Below, piece by piece: positions 1-7,136 of a stretch of 64,000 nucleotides of DNA. The stretch covers positions 2,495,001 through 2,559,000 of the forward strand of contig CP053915.1 in NCBI GenBank assembly GCA_021496925.1. Direction: 5' to 3'. The notes beneath the pieces are model-generated. The model searched no databases and was not told the DNA's origin. It saw nothing but the letters and a program-made list of their open reading frames with translations. Origin of the DNA: Acidovorax sp. YS12. Its GTDB lineage: Bacteria > Pseudomonadota > Gammaproteobacteria > Burkholderiales > Burkholderiaceae_C. Made by a program: the position numbers and the translations under genes. Each line of letters starts with the position of its first letter. The stretch's first letter is position 1.

Positions 1-277
1 CATCGAATTTTCATTCAATCGCAACTCAAAGCCATCTTCTTTTTCACCACCAGAGCATCAAGCTCTAGCAGCGAAGCCTTCGATCATAGCACAGAAAAAC
101 CTTACCGCGCAACAAACAAAGAGAAGATTTACCGCCTTCGCCGCCTCCCACCTGTCTGCACAAGCGCTTCAGCAACGAAGAGGCGTGACTATAGCACGGG
201 TTTCACGAAATTTTCACAAACACAACCGCACTGCGCAAGTGCCTCGCTCCCACGGAGCTCGATAATCCTGCTCCCAT
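1..277. other. upstream region without a recognised gene
   Basis: This stretch is more AT-rich than the rest of the window and contains no convincing coding frame or RNA gene. It presumably carries the promoter of the ABC-F gene that starts at 278, but I could not pick out a confident -35/-10 pair. Confidence 0.4.
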
Positions 278-2158
278 ATGGCACTCATTACTCTCTTAGA
301 CGCCCAGCTCGCCTTCGGGCATGTGGCCCTGCTGGATCACGCCAGCTTCTCGCTCGAAGCCAATGAGCGCGTCGGGCTGATCGGCCGCAACGGCGCTGGC
401 AAGTCATCCTTGCTCAAAATCCTGGGGGGATTGGCACATCCTGATGATGGTGTACTGCAAGTGCAGCAAGGCCTGCGCATTGCCTATGTTCCCCAGGAGC
501 CTGTGCTGGAGCCCACGCACACCATCTTTGAAGCGGCTTCCGCGGGATTGGCTGCGGTCATTGCGTTGCGTGAGCAGTACCTGTCCAACACACCAGACTT
601 GGATCTGGATGCGTTGCAGTCGCAGATCGAGGCGGCTGACGCCTGGAATTGGGAACAGCGTGTCGAGGAAACATTGCACCGCCTGCACCTTGAGCCGCAG
701 GCGATTGTCGGCACGCTGTCGGGCGGCACCCGCAAGCGGGTGGCTCTCGCACAAGCGCTTGTGGCCAGGCCGGATGTACTACTCCTGGACGAGCCCACCA
801 ACCACCTGGATCTGGACTCGATCGAGTGGCTGGAAGATCTGCTCCTGGGGTTCAAGGGCAGTGTCGTCACCATCACCCACGATCGCGCTTTTCTGGACCG
901 CGTGGCCACACACATCGTCGAGCTGGATCGCGGCCAGTTACGCTCCTATCCCGGCAATTTCGCCCAGTACCAGTTACAAAAGGAAGAGCAGCTGGCCCAA
1001 GAGGCCGTCATCAATGCCCGCGCCGACAAGCTGCTGGTGCAGGAAGAGATATGGATCCGCAAAGGCGTGGAAGCACGGCGCACGCGCAGCCAAAGCCGCA
1101 TCAACCGGCTGGAACAGTTGCGCGTCAACCGCGCCGAGCGGCGCGATGCGCTGGGCCGGGTGCGGATGGACATCGACGCCGGCACCAGCGGCAGCTACCA
1201 GGGCAAGATCGTCGCGGAGCTGGCAGGCGTGCACAAGGCGTTCGGCGACAAGACGATCGTGCACAATTTCTCAGGCACCATCCTGCGCGGCGACAAGGTC
1301 GGCCTGATCGGCCCCAACGGCGCAGGCAAGACCACCTTTCTCAAGATTGTGCTGTGGGAACTGTCGCCCGACAGCGGCCAGGTGCGGCGCGGTGCCAACC
1401 TGCAGGTGGCGTACTTCGACCAGATGCGCCACGCCATCGACCTCGACGCCACGCTGGAGGATTTCATCAGCCCCGGCAGCGAATGGATCGAGATTGGCAG
1501 CCAGCGCAAGCATGTGAAAAGCTACTTGGGTGACTTCCTGTTTTCACCCGCCCGCGCCCATTCGCCAGTACGCTCCCTCTCGGGTGGCGAACGCAACCGG
1601 CTGCTGCTGGCACGCCTGTTCGCCCGTCCTGCGAATGTGCTGGTGCTCGACGAGCCGACCAACGACCTCGACATCGACACGCTGGAGTTGCTCGAAGAAC
1701 TGCTCCAGACCTATGACGGCACCGTGTTCCTCGTGAGCCATGACCGCGCCTTTCTCGACAACGTCGTCACCAGCACGATTGCCTGCGAGGGCGACGGCCT
1801 CTGGCGTGAATACGAAGGCGGTGTGCAGGACTGGCTCACTCAGTCCCAGCGCAGCCGCACGCCAGTGACCATGGGTAAACCCATAAGCGAGAACAAAATC
1901 GAGCCCAAAGCCATGCCAGACAAGCGCGAGCAGCTATCAAAAAAGAAGCTGAGCTACAAGGAGCAGCGCGAACTGGAACAGTTGCCTAGCCACATTGCTG
2001 CCCTGGAGGCGGAGCAGCAGGCCATCCGCACCGAACTGGCGGACGGCACCCTGTACGCCAAGGATGGCATTCGCGCCGCCGCACTGTACCAGCGCGACGC
2101 GGAAATCGAGGAGCTGCTGCTGCAAGCGCTGGAGCGCTGGACCACGCTCTCGGAATGA
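278..2158 (+). CDS. uup: ABC-F family ATPase, Uup type
   Basis: Soluble tandem ABC ATPase without membrane segments, 626 residues, the usual size for Uup. The first P-loop GRNGAGKS lies near residues 36-43, followed by an LSGG signature and the Walker B run LLLDEPTNHLD. A second set (GPNGAGKTT, LSGGERNR, VLDEPTNDLD) fills the second half, with the charged ABC-F linker in between. The C-terminal ~90 residues are charged and probably coiled-coil, as in Uup, where this part binds DNA. ABC-F proteins act on ribosomes; Uup is also linked to precise excision of transposons and to branched DNA intermediates. The gene stands alone, followed by a palindrome and an IS110 element. Family assignment is firm; the cellular role is inferred. 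Confidence 0.93.
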   Translation: MALITLLDAQLAFGHVALLDHASFSLEANERVGLIGRNGAGKSSLLKILGGLAHPDDGVLQVQQGLRIAYVPQEPVLEPTHTIFEAASAGLAAVIALREQYLSNTPDLDLDALQSQIEAADAWNWEQRVEETLHRLHLEPQAIVGTLSGGTRKRVALAQALVARPDVLLLDEPTNHLDLDSIEWLEDLLLGFKGSVVTITHDRAFLDRVATHIVELDRGQLRSYPGNFAQYQLQKEEQLAQEAVINARADKLLVQEEIWIRKGVEARRTRSQSRINRLEQLRVNRAERRDALGRVRMDIDAGTSGSYQGKIVAELAGVHKAFGDKTIVHNFSGTILRGDKVGLIGPNGAGKTTFLKIVLWELSPDSGQVRRGANLQVAYFDQMRHAIDLDATLEDFISPGSEWIEIGSQRKHVKSYLGDFLFSPARAHSPVRSLSGGERNRLLLARLFARPANVLVLDEPTNDLDIDTLELLEELLQTYDGTVFLVSHDRAFLDNVVTSTIACEGDGLWREYEGGVQDWLTQSQRSRTPVTMGKPISENKIEPKAMPDKREQLSKKKLSYKEQRELEQLPSHIAALEAEQQAIRTELADGTLYAKDGIRAAALYQRDAEIEELLLQALERWTTLSE

Positions 2159-2176
2159 AGCGCCGGCCTGCACCTC

Positions 2177-2282
2177 ATACGGATTTGCCTTCAACCGTCT
2201 AACGTCGTTGGTTCGCCTTGCCGTGCTACAGCACTGATCGTAGGCTTCCCGCCTAGTTATACGGTTGAATGCAAACCCGTAT
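2177..2282. repeat. imperfect 27-bp inverted repeat with structured loop
   Basis: The arm at 2177-2203 matches the reverse complement of 2256-2282 at 24 of 27 positions. The 52-nt loop holds two smaller hairpins: GTGCT/AGCAC around 2223-2234 and TAGGC/GCCTA at 2241-2255. There is no T-run after the second arm, so it is not a standard intrinsic terminator for uup. It ends where the IS110 left end appears to start, so it may be the insertion target. The repeat is seen directly; its role is inference. Confidence 0.75.
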
Positions 2283-2466
2283 CAGTTTTTCATGCTGCGT
2301 CGCAGCACCCGCGACGCATGAAACGAGGGTGTAATTTGGGTGCGGCGTCCGGCACAGAGGTCGGTTCGTACTTGGTGTCCCGAACCCGTGTATCAGTTGG
2401 ACCCGCGGCCTCACGAGCACCCCAAACTGTCGCCAGGCACTGGCGTGCCTGAGCACGCACTTCAGA
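2283..2466 (+). ncRNA. candidate bridge RNA of the IS110 element
   Basis: Three structures can be drawn. A bulged hairpin pairs 2288-2303 with 2311-2323. A domain is closed by 2335-2343 pairing with 2417-2426 and contains a GGTTCG/CGAACC hairpin at 2363-2386 with a 12-nt loop. A perfect 7-bp hairpin, CAGGCAC/GTGCCTG, lies at 2434-2451. A 5' stem-loop followed by guide loops just upstream of the transposase is the known arrangement of IS110-group bridge RNAs, which pair with both donor and target DNA. Pairings are seen in the sequence; the RNA itself and its ends are inferred. Confidence 0.5.
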
Positions 2467-2524
2467 CTTCGATGACGTGGGTCGCACGCCGGTGTCGCTG
2501 CTGTTCTTTGATGAGGAGGCGATC

Positions 2525-3754
2525 ATGGACGTGATTCATCCGCTCTGTGCGGGACTGGACGTGCACAAGCAAAGCGTAGTGGCTTGCGCACGGATTGCGG
2601 GCCCAGGCCCGCTGGTGCAAGAGGTCCGCACCTTTGCCACGACCACCTCGGGCCTGCTGCTGGAGCTGGCCGACTGGCTCGAATCCTTCGGCGTCGAGCA
2701 CGTCGCCATGGAAGCTACGGGCGTGTACTGGAAGCCGGTGTGGCATGTGCTCGAAGGCCACTTCGAGTTGGTGCTGGCCAATGCCGCGCACGTGAAGAAC
2801 ATGCCCGGGCGCAAGACTGACGTGAACGATTCGATGTGGCTGGCCGATCTGCTGGCTCATGGCTTGATCCGCGCCAGCTTCGTGCCGCCGGTGGCGGTGC
2901 AGGAGCTGCGCACCCTGACGCGAACGCGCAAGCAGTTCGTGCGCGAGCGCGCCTCGCACGTGCAGCGCATCGAGAAGGTGCTCGAAGACGCCAACATCAA
3001 GATCACCAGCGTCCTGAGCGACATCCTGGGCAAGAGTGGGCGTGCGGTGCTGCAGGCGCTCATTGACGGCCGCAGCGATCCCCAGCGTCTGGCTTCATAT
3101 GTCGTGGGCAACCGCCTCAAGGCCAGCCGAGCCGAGTTGGTCGAGGCATTGAGCGGGCGCGTGCGTGCCCACCACCGCTTCATGCTCAAGCTGCACCTGG
3201 GCCATATCGACGCTCTGGACAAGGCCATTGCCGACATCGAGAAGGAGGTGGGCCTGGGGCTCGAGCCGTTTCGACAAGCCGCCAAGTTGCTGAGCACGAT
3301 GCCCGGCTTGAGTCAGGTCAGCGCCAACGTGGTGGTCGCCGAGATCGGCATCGACATGTCGCGCTTTGCAACGGCAGGCCACCTGCTGTCATGGGCCTGC
3401 CTGTGCCCGCGCAGCGACGAGAGCGCGGGCAAGCGGCGTAGCACACGGCTGCGCCGTGGGGGCGTGTGGCTCAAGACCACCTTGGTGCAGGCCGCATGGG
3501 CCGCGGTTAAGGTCAAGGGCAGCTACCTGCAGGCGCAGTTCCACCGCATCCGAGCCCGTCGGGGTGCCAAGAAGGCCATCATCGCCGTGGCCGCTTCCAT
3601 GCTCACCGCTGCATGGCACATGCTCAAAGATGGCACCGAATGGCATGACCTGGGGGCTGCGCACTTTGACCGCGCTGACGCCGAAAAAACCGCCAACCGG
3701 CTCATTCGGCGACTACAACAAATCGGATACACCGTCCAGGTTGCTCCCGCTTGA
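2525..3754 (+). CDS. IS110-family transposase (DEDD recombinase)
   Basis: Intact 409-residue transposase. The N-terminal RuvC-like domain shows the DEDD set: D12 in GLDVHKQS, E63 in AMEATGVYW, and D99/D102 in KTDVND. The C-terminal Transposase_20 domain has the run LLSWACLCPRSDESAGKRR, where the catalytic serine of the family is expected. I chose the ATG at 2525 because GAGGAGG lies six bases upstream and the family starts with a short lead to LDVHK; an upstream in-frame extension to 2477 would run into the leader. The enzyme would act with the bridge RNA. No frameshift or internal stop is present, so the element may be active. Confidence 0.93.
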   Translation: MDVIHPLCAGLDVHKQSVVACARIAGPGPLVQEVRTFATTTSGLLLELADWLESFGVEHVAMEATGVYWKPVWHVLEGHFELVLANAAHVKNMPGRKTDVNDSMWLADLLAHGLIRASFVPPVAVQELRTLTRTRKQFVRERASHVQRIEKVLEDANIKITSVLSDILGKSGRAVLQALIDGRSDPQRLASYVVGNRLKASRAELVEALSGRVRAHHRFMLKLHLGHIDALDKAIADIEKEVGLGLEPFRQAAKLLSTMPGLSQVSANVVVAEIGIDMSRFATAGHLLSWACLCPRSDESAGKRRSTRLRRGGVWLKTTLVQAAWAAVKVKGSYLQAQFHRIRARRGAKKAIIAVAASMLTAAWHMLKDGTEWHDLGAAHFDRADAEKTANRLIRRLQQIGYTVQVAPA

Positions 3755-3773
3755 TCTGCGCCTGAGTTTCACT

Positions 3774-4886
3774 TCAGATGCGGTGATGCAGGCGGTCCGT
3801 CGTGCTGCGCAGGCGGGTCACCAAGGCCCCGGCGATCTGCGTCAACGGCAGCACTTCGTCCGCGGCGCCGTGGGCAATGGCTTCGCGCGGCATGCCGAAG
3901 ACAATGCAACTGGCCTCGTCCTGCACGTAGTTGTAGCTGCCAGCGTCTTTCATCTCGCGCATCGCGACGGCACCGTCGGCGCCCATGCCCGTGAGCATGA
4001 CGCCGTAGGCATTGCGCCCCGCCACCGCAGCCACCGATTTGAACAGCACCTCCACCGAGGGCTTGTGGCGATTCACCGGCGGCGCGTCATCGACCACGGC
4101 GACATAGTTGGCGCCGCTGCGGGCAATGTGGAACTGCGTGCCCCCCGGGGCGATATAGGCGTGGCCCGGCAGAATCCGCTCGCCGTTGACCGCCTCTTTC
4201 ACCGTGATCTGGCACAGGCTGTTCAGGCGCGCGGCGAAGCTGGTCGTGAAGCCGGGCGGCATGTGCTGCGTGATGACGATGGCCGGCGAATCCGGCGGCA
4301 TGCGCACAAGCACTTCGCGGATGGCCTCGGTGCCACCGGTGGATGCGCCAATCGCGATGATCTTCTCCGTCGACAGGCGGCCCAGCAGGCCCGAAGGCGC
4401 CGCCGGCGGTATGGCCGCTGCGGCCGGCGCACCGGCCGCAGTGGAAGCCGAACCGGAGGCCGGCGCCGCGACCCGGTGCACACGCGCCACGGCGGCGACA
4501 CGGATCTTGTCCACGATCTGCGACGCCAGTTCGTTCAGCCCGCTGGCCAGCCCCACGCGCGGCTTGGCGACGAAATCCACCGCCCCCAATTCCAAAGCCC
4601 GCATGGTGACCTCGGCGCCACGCTCGGTCAGCGTCGAGATCATCACCACCGGCATGGGCCGCAGGCGCATGAGGCGCCCCAGGAAATCGATGCCGTCCAT
4701 GCGCGGCATTTCCACGTCCAGCGTAATCACGTCGGGGTTCATCTCACGGATCATCTCGCGCGCCACCAGCGGATCGTTGGCCGTGCCGATGCACTCCATG
4801 TCGCGTTGGCGGTTGATGATTTCGGCCAGCAGACTGCGCACCAAGGCAGAGTCGTCCACCACGATGACCCGGATCTTCTTGTTCAT
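3774..4886 (-). CDS. cheB: chemotaxis response regulator protein-glutamate methylesterase
   Basis: CheB demethylates, and can deamidate, chemoreceptor glutamates when phosphorylated by CheA. The receiver domain (about 1-120) has DD at 11-12 and phospho-acceptor D57. An Ala/Pro-rich linker leads to the methylesterase domain with the triad S182 (GASTGG), H208 (TQHMPPGF) and D304 (GMGADG). An in-frame TTG six bases upstream (4892) is possible and is better spaced from AGAGG, but the ATG gives the usual MNKKIRV start. It is the last gene of the minus-strand che operon, and its stop codon lies 20 bp from the IS110 transposase stop, so the element has landed at its 3' edge. Length 370 is normal. 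Confidence 0.95.
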   Translation of the reverse strand: MNKKIRVIVVDDSALVRSLLAEIINRQRDMECIGTANDPLVAREMIREMNPDVITLDVEMPRMDGIDFLGRLMRLRPMPVVMISTLTERGAEVTMRALELGAVDFVAKPRVGLASGLNELASQIVDKIRVAAVARVHRVAAPASGSASTAAGAPAAAAIPPAAPSGLLGRLSTEKIIAIGASTGGTEAIREVLVRMPPDSPAIVITQHMPPGFTTSFAARLNSLCQITVKEAVNGERILPGHAYIAPGGTQFHIARSGANYVAVVDDAPPVNRHKPSVEVLFKSVAAVAGRNAYGVMLTGMGADGAVAMREMKDAGSYNYVQDEASCIVFGMPREAIAHGAADEVLPLTQIAGALVTRLRSTTDRLHHRI

Positions 4887-4914
4887 TCCCAAATTTTTCC
4901 TCTAGCCACTTGCT

Positions 4915-5667
4915 TCAAAACAGATCCACGGAGCCGCCCGATGTGGTCTTGGCCACCGTGGCGGCATTGCCGCGCACTTCCTGGGCCAGCGCTTCGGGAT
5001 GGGCATGCGCCAGCCGCTTCACCATGGCCTTGCCCGTCGCGGGGAAGAACACGACCTTGCGGGGATAGATGTCGAGCACGTCCTCCGAAACGATGGGGAT
5101 GCGCTCGGTTTGCAGGTAGTTGACGACAAAGCTCGTGTTGCGCTCGCCCACGTTCATGGTCGTGAAATTGGCCATGACCTGGCCGCCACCGAATATCTTC
5201 GCCTGCATGGTTTCACGGCGTGCGCCCAGCTTGAGCATTTCGTTGATCAGCAGTTCCATGGCGTACGAGCCATAGCGCCCCGACACATCGGTGGAGTCGC
5301 TCTCGGGCAACATGAAATGGTTCATGCCGCCGACACGTGCGCGGCTGTCCCACAGGCACGCGGCAATGCATGAACCGAGCACGGTCATGATGACGATGTT
5401 ATCGCCCGAGACGAAGTACTCGCCCGGCAGCACCTTGACCGCGTTGAACTGGAAATGGTGGTCGAAATAGAAGAACGAAGCCTCGCCCGGCTTGCGCGCA
5501 CGGGCCTTGAGGTCCTGCAGCGACACCTCAGGCACGGTCCGGTTGCCTTGGGTATAGATATCGGCACTCAATGGCGCGATGCGCGGCGCACGTCGGCGCT
5601 CCATCCCGCTGGACAGCGCGCTGGCGGCAGGCGTTGAAGGCGTCGAGCCAGGGTTGAGAGACGTCAT
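4915..5667 (-). CDS. cheD: chemoreceptor glutamine deamidase CheD
   Basis: CheD converts specific receptor glutamines to glutamates. The catalytic Cys is C100 in VLGSCIAACLWD and the catalytic His is H117 in GGMNHFMLP; the FGGGQVM segment of the family follows. An N-terminal extension of about 60 residues before the conserved core makes the protein (250 aa) longer than many CheD proteins. The C-terminus ends in GGSVDLF, almost the same ending as the CheZ-like protein encoded at 9724 (GSIDLF), which is unusual. The gene lies between cheR and cheB in the same operon. Confidence 0.93.
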   Translation of the reverse strand: MTSLNPGSTPSTPAASALSSGMERRRAPRIAPLSADIYTQGNRTVPEVSLQDLKARARKPGEASFFYFDHHFQFNAVKVLPGEYFVSGDNIVIMTVLGSCIAACLWDSRARVGGMNHFMLPESDSTDVSGRYGSYAMELLINEMLKLGARRETMQAKIFGGGQVMANFTTMNVGERNTSFVVNYLQTERIPIVSEDVLDIYPRKVVFFPATGKAMVKRLAHAHPEALAQEVRGNAATVAKTTSGGSVDLF

Positions 5668-5700
5668 GGAGCCCTTCCAGCGGAGCCGGCATTGGTACGA

Positions 5701-6576
5701 TCAGCGGCGCTCATATACGGTCTTTCCGCGCAGGGTGAAGAGATCGCGCGATTCGCTGAAATTCTCGGCGTGGCCGACGAACAGCATGCCGCCGGGCTTG
5801 AGCACACGATGGATGCGCTCCAGAACGCGGCGCTGCGTCTGCGCATCGAAGTAAATCATCACGTTGCGGCAGAAGACCACGTCGAAAGGCTCACGGAATG
5901 GCCAGTCGTCACGGATCAGGTTCACGCTCATGAACTCGATGGCCTTGCGCAGCTCGGGCTTGGCACGGATCATTCCCGCATTCGCCCCTTTGCCGCGCAG
6001 GAAGAAACGCTGCAAGCGCTCCTGGCTCAACCCCTTGGCGCCGTCGAGGCGGTACACACCCTCTGCCGCCTTGGCCAGCACACGGGAGTCGATGTCGCTC
6101 GCCGTCAGCTTGAACGCAGCATTCATCCCCAAGGTTTCCAGCGCCGTGATGACGATGGAGTAGGGTTCCTCGCCTGTCGATGCCGCGTTGCACCAGACAC
6201 GCCACGAGGAGCCCGCGGGACGGGTGCGCAAATGCGCAGCAAAAATCTCGAAATGGTGCTGTTCGCGGAAAAAAGCCGTCAGGTTGGTGGTGAGGGCATT
6301 GACGAACTCCTGCCACTCCGGTCCATCATGCGTTTCCAGCCACCCGAGGTAATCGCTGAAGCTCGTGTGCCCCGTCTCGCGCAGCCGCCGGGAAAGGCGG
6401 CTGTAGACCATGGCATGCTTGCCGTCGTGCAGGCTGATGCCCGCGCGCTGGTATATCAGGGACTGCACCCGCGCGAAGTCAGCGGTCGTCCAGACGAATT
6501 CACGCCCCTGGGCCAGCGGGCCCGAGACGGCATCGGCATCATCGTCGGTGCGGGCGGAGGCGAGGTTCTGGCGCAT
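5701..6576 (-). CDS. cheR: chemotaxis protein methyltransferase CheR
   Basis: SAM-dependent methyltransferase that adds methyl groups to receptor glutamates and opposes CheB. The 291-residue protein has the N-terminal helical CheR domain (about 25-95; GISLHDGKHAMVYSRL and LTTNLTAFFREQHHFE are typical) followed by the SAM-binding domain with CNAASTGEEPYS, and a C-terminal FDVVFCRNVMIYFD / LKPGGMLFVGHAE region. The gene lies 12 bp from cheW on one side and 33 bp from cheD on the other, in the same operon. There is no sign of a tetratricopeptide extension. Confidence 0.95.
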   Translation of the reverse strand: MRQNLASARTDDDADAVSGPLAQGREFVWTTADFARVQSLIYQRAGISLHDGKHAMVYSRLSRRLRETGHTSFSDYLGWLETHDGPEWQEFVNALTTNLTAFFREQHHFEIFAAHLRTRPAGSSWRVWCNAASTGEEPYSIVITALETLGMNAAFKLTASDIDSRVLAKAAEGVYRLDGAKGLSQERLQRFFLRGKGANAGMIRAKPELRKAIEFMSVNLIRDDWPFREPFDVVFCRNVMIYFDAQTQRRVLERIHRVLKPGGMLFVGHAENFSESRDLFTLRGKTVYERR

Positions 6577-6587
6577 GACGGCGTACG

Positions 6588-7076
6588 TCAGTCTTCCACC
6601 GCAACCAGGCCCATGTCGACGCTGGACATCAGCTTCTCGATGTCCAGCAAGATCAGCATGCGCTCCCCGACCGAGCCAAGTCCCAGAATGCAGTTGCTGT
6701 CGATGGCACTCTCGATGTCCGGCGCGGAACGCACGTTGTCGGGCGACAGCTCCATCACGTCGCTGACCGAATCGACCACGATGCCGACCACCCGGTTGCG
6801 CAGGTTCAGGATGATGACCACGGTGAAGCTGTTGTAGTCCGCCCTGGAACAGTTGAACTTCAAGCGCATGTCCACGATGGGCACGATAGTGCCGCGCAGG
6901 TTGACCACGCCCTTGATGAACTCCGGCGCATGGGCAATGCGGGTCGGCGGCTCGTAGCCCCGGATTTCCTGCACCTTGAGAATGTCGATGCCGTACTCTT
7001 CCTGGTCGAGCCGGAACGTCAGGTACTCGCGTGCGCCGGTAGCGGCCACTTCTGCGCTCTGGGTCACCACAGTCAT
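6588..7076 (-). CDS. cheW: chemotaxis adaptor CheW
   Basis: CheW couples chemoreceptors to CheA. The 162-residue protein is a single CheW domain: LTFRLDQEEYGIDILKVQEI near the N-terminus, VVNLRGTIVPIVDMR in the middle and SVSDVMELSPDNV further on. I start at the ATG at 7076 because AAGGAG stands seven bases upstream; a longer frame to 7130 would add residues unlike the family. It follows cheA after about 60 bp that hold a 9-bp hairpin, and precedes cheR. No chemoreceptor gene was found next to it, so the receptors are encoded elsewhere. Confidence 0.95.
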   Translation of the reverse strand: MTVVTQSAEVAATGAREYLTFRLDQEEYGIDILKVQEIRGYEPPTRIAHAPEFIKGVVNLRGTIVPIVDMRLKFNCSRADYNSFTVVIILNLRNRVVGIVVDSVSDVMELSPDNVRSAPDIESAIDSNCILGLGSVGERMLILLDIEKLMSSVDMGLVAVED

Positions 7077-7096
7077 GTCATATCTCCTTGTCACTG

Positions 7097-7123
7097 CCTG
7101 CGCCACACATAGCCTGGCGCAGG
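7097..7123 (-). other. intercistronic hairpin between cheA and cheW
   Basis: CCTGCGCCA (7097-7105) pairs perfectly with TGGCGCAGG (7115-7123) around a 9-nt loop. It lies between the cheA stop and the cheW ribosome-binding site in a continuous operon. There is no T-run, so an mRNA-processing or stability role is more likely than termination. The pairing is seen; the role is a guess. Confidence 0.5.
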
Positions 7124-7136
7124 GATTCATGCGTCA

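Larger units (their letters stand above)
2277..3773 (+). mobile_element. IS110-family insertion sequence (ends approximate)
   Basis: The element contains one intact transposase gene preceded by about 240 nt of structured non-coding DNA and followed by about 20 nt. That is the layout of the IS110 subgroup, with a long left end and a short right end, and no terminal inverted repeats were seen, as expected for this family. Left-end estimate: the motif ACCCGTATCAGTT at 2275-2287 recurs inside the leader at 2384-2398. Right-end estimate: cheB ends at 3774, and a leader motif at 2447-2466 recurs at 3760-3778. Comparison with an empty site is needed for exact ends. Confidence 0.6.

Noticed and set aside
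2197..2262. Possible integron attC site (GTCTAAC ... GTTATAC, 66 nt)
   Set aside because: The R boxes fit only partly, the L boxes are not recognisable, the outer stem continues well beyond the R boxes, and no integrase or cassette gene is present.
3366..5123. Plus-strand frame running from the transposase into cheB and cheD
   Set aside because: It joins an alternative frame of the transposase to antisense cheB/cheD; composition is not protein-like.
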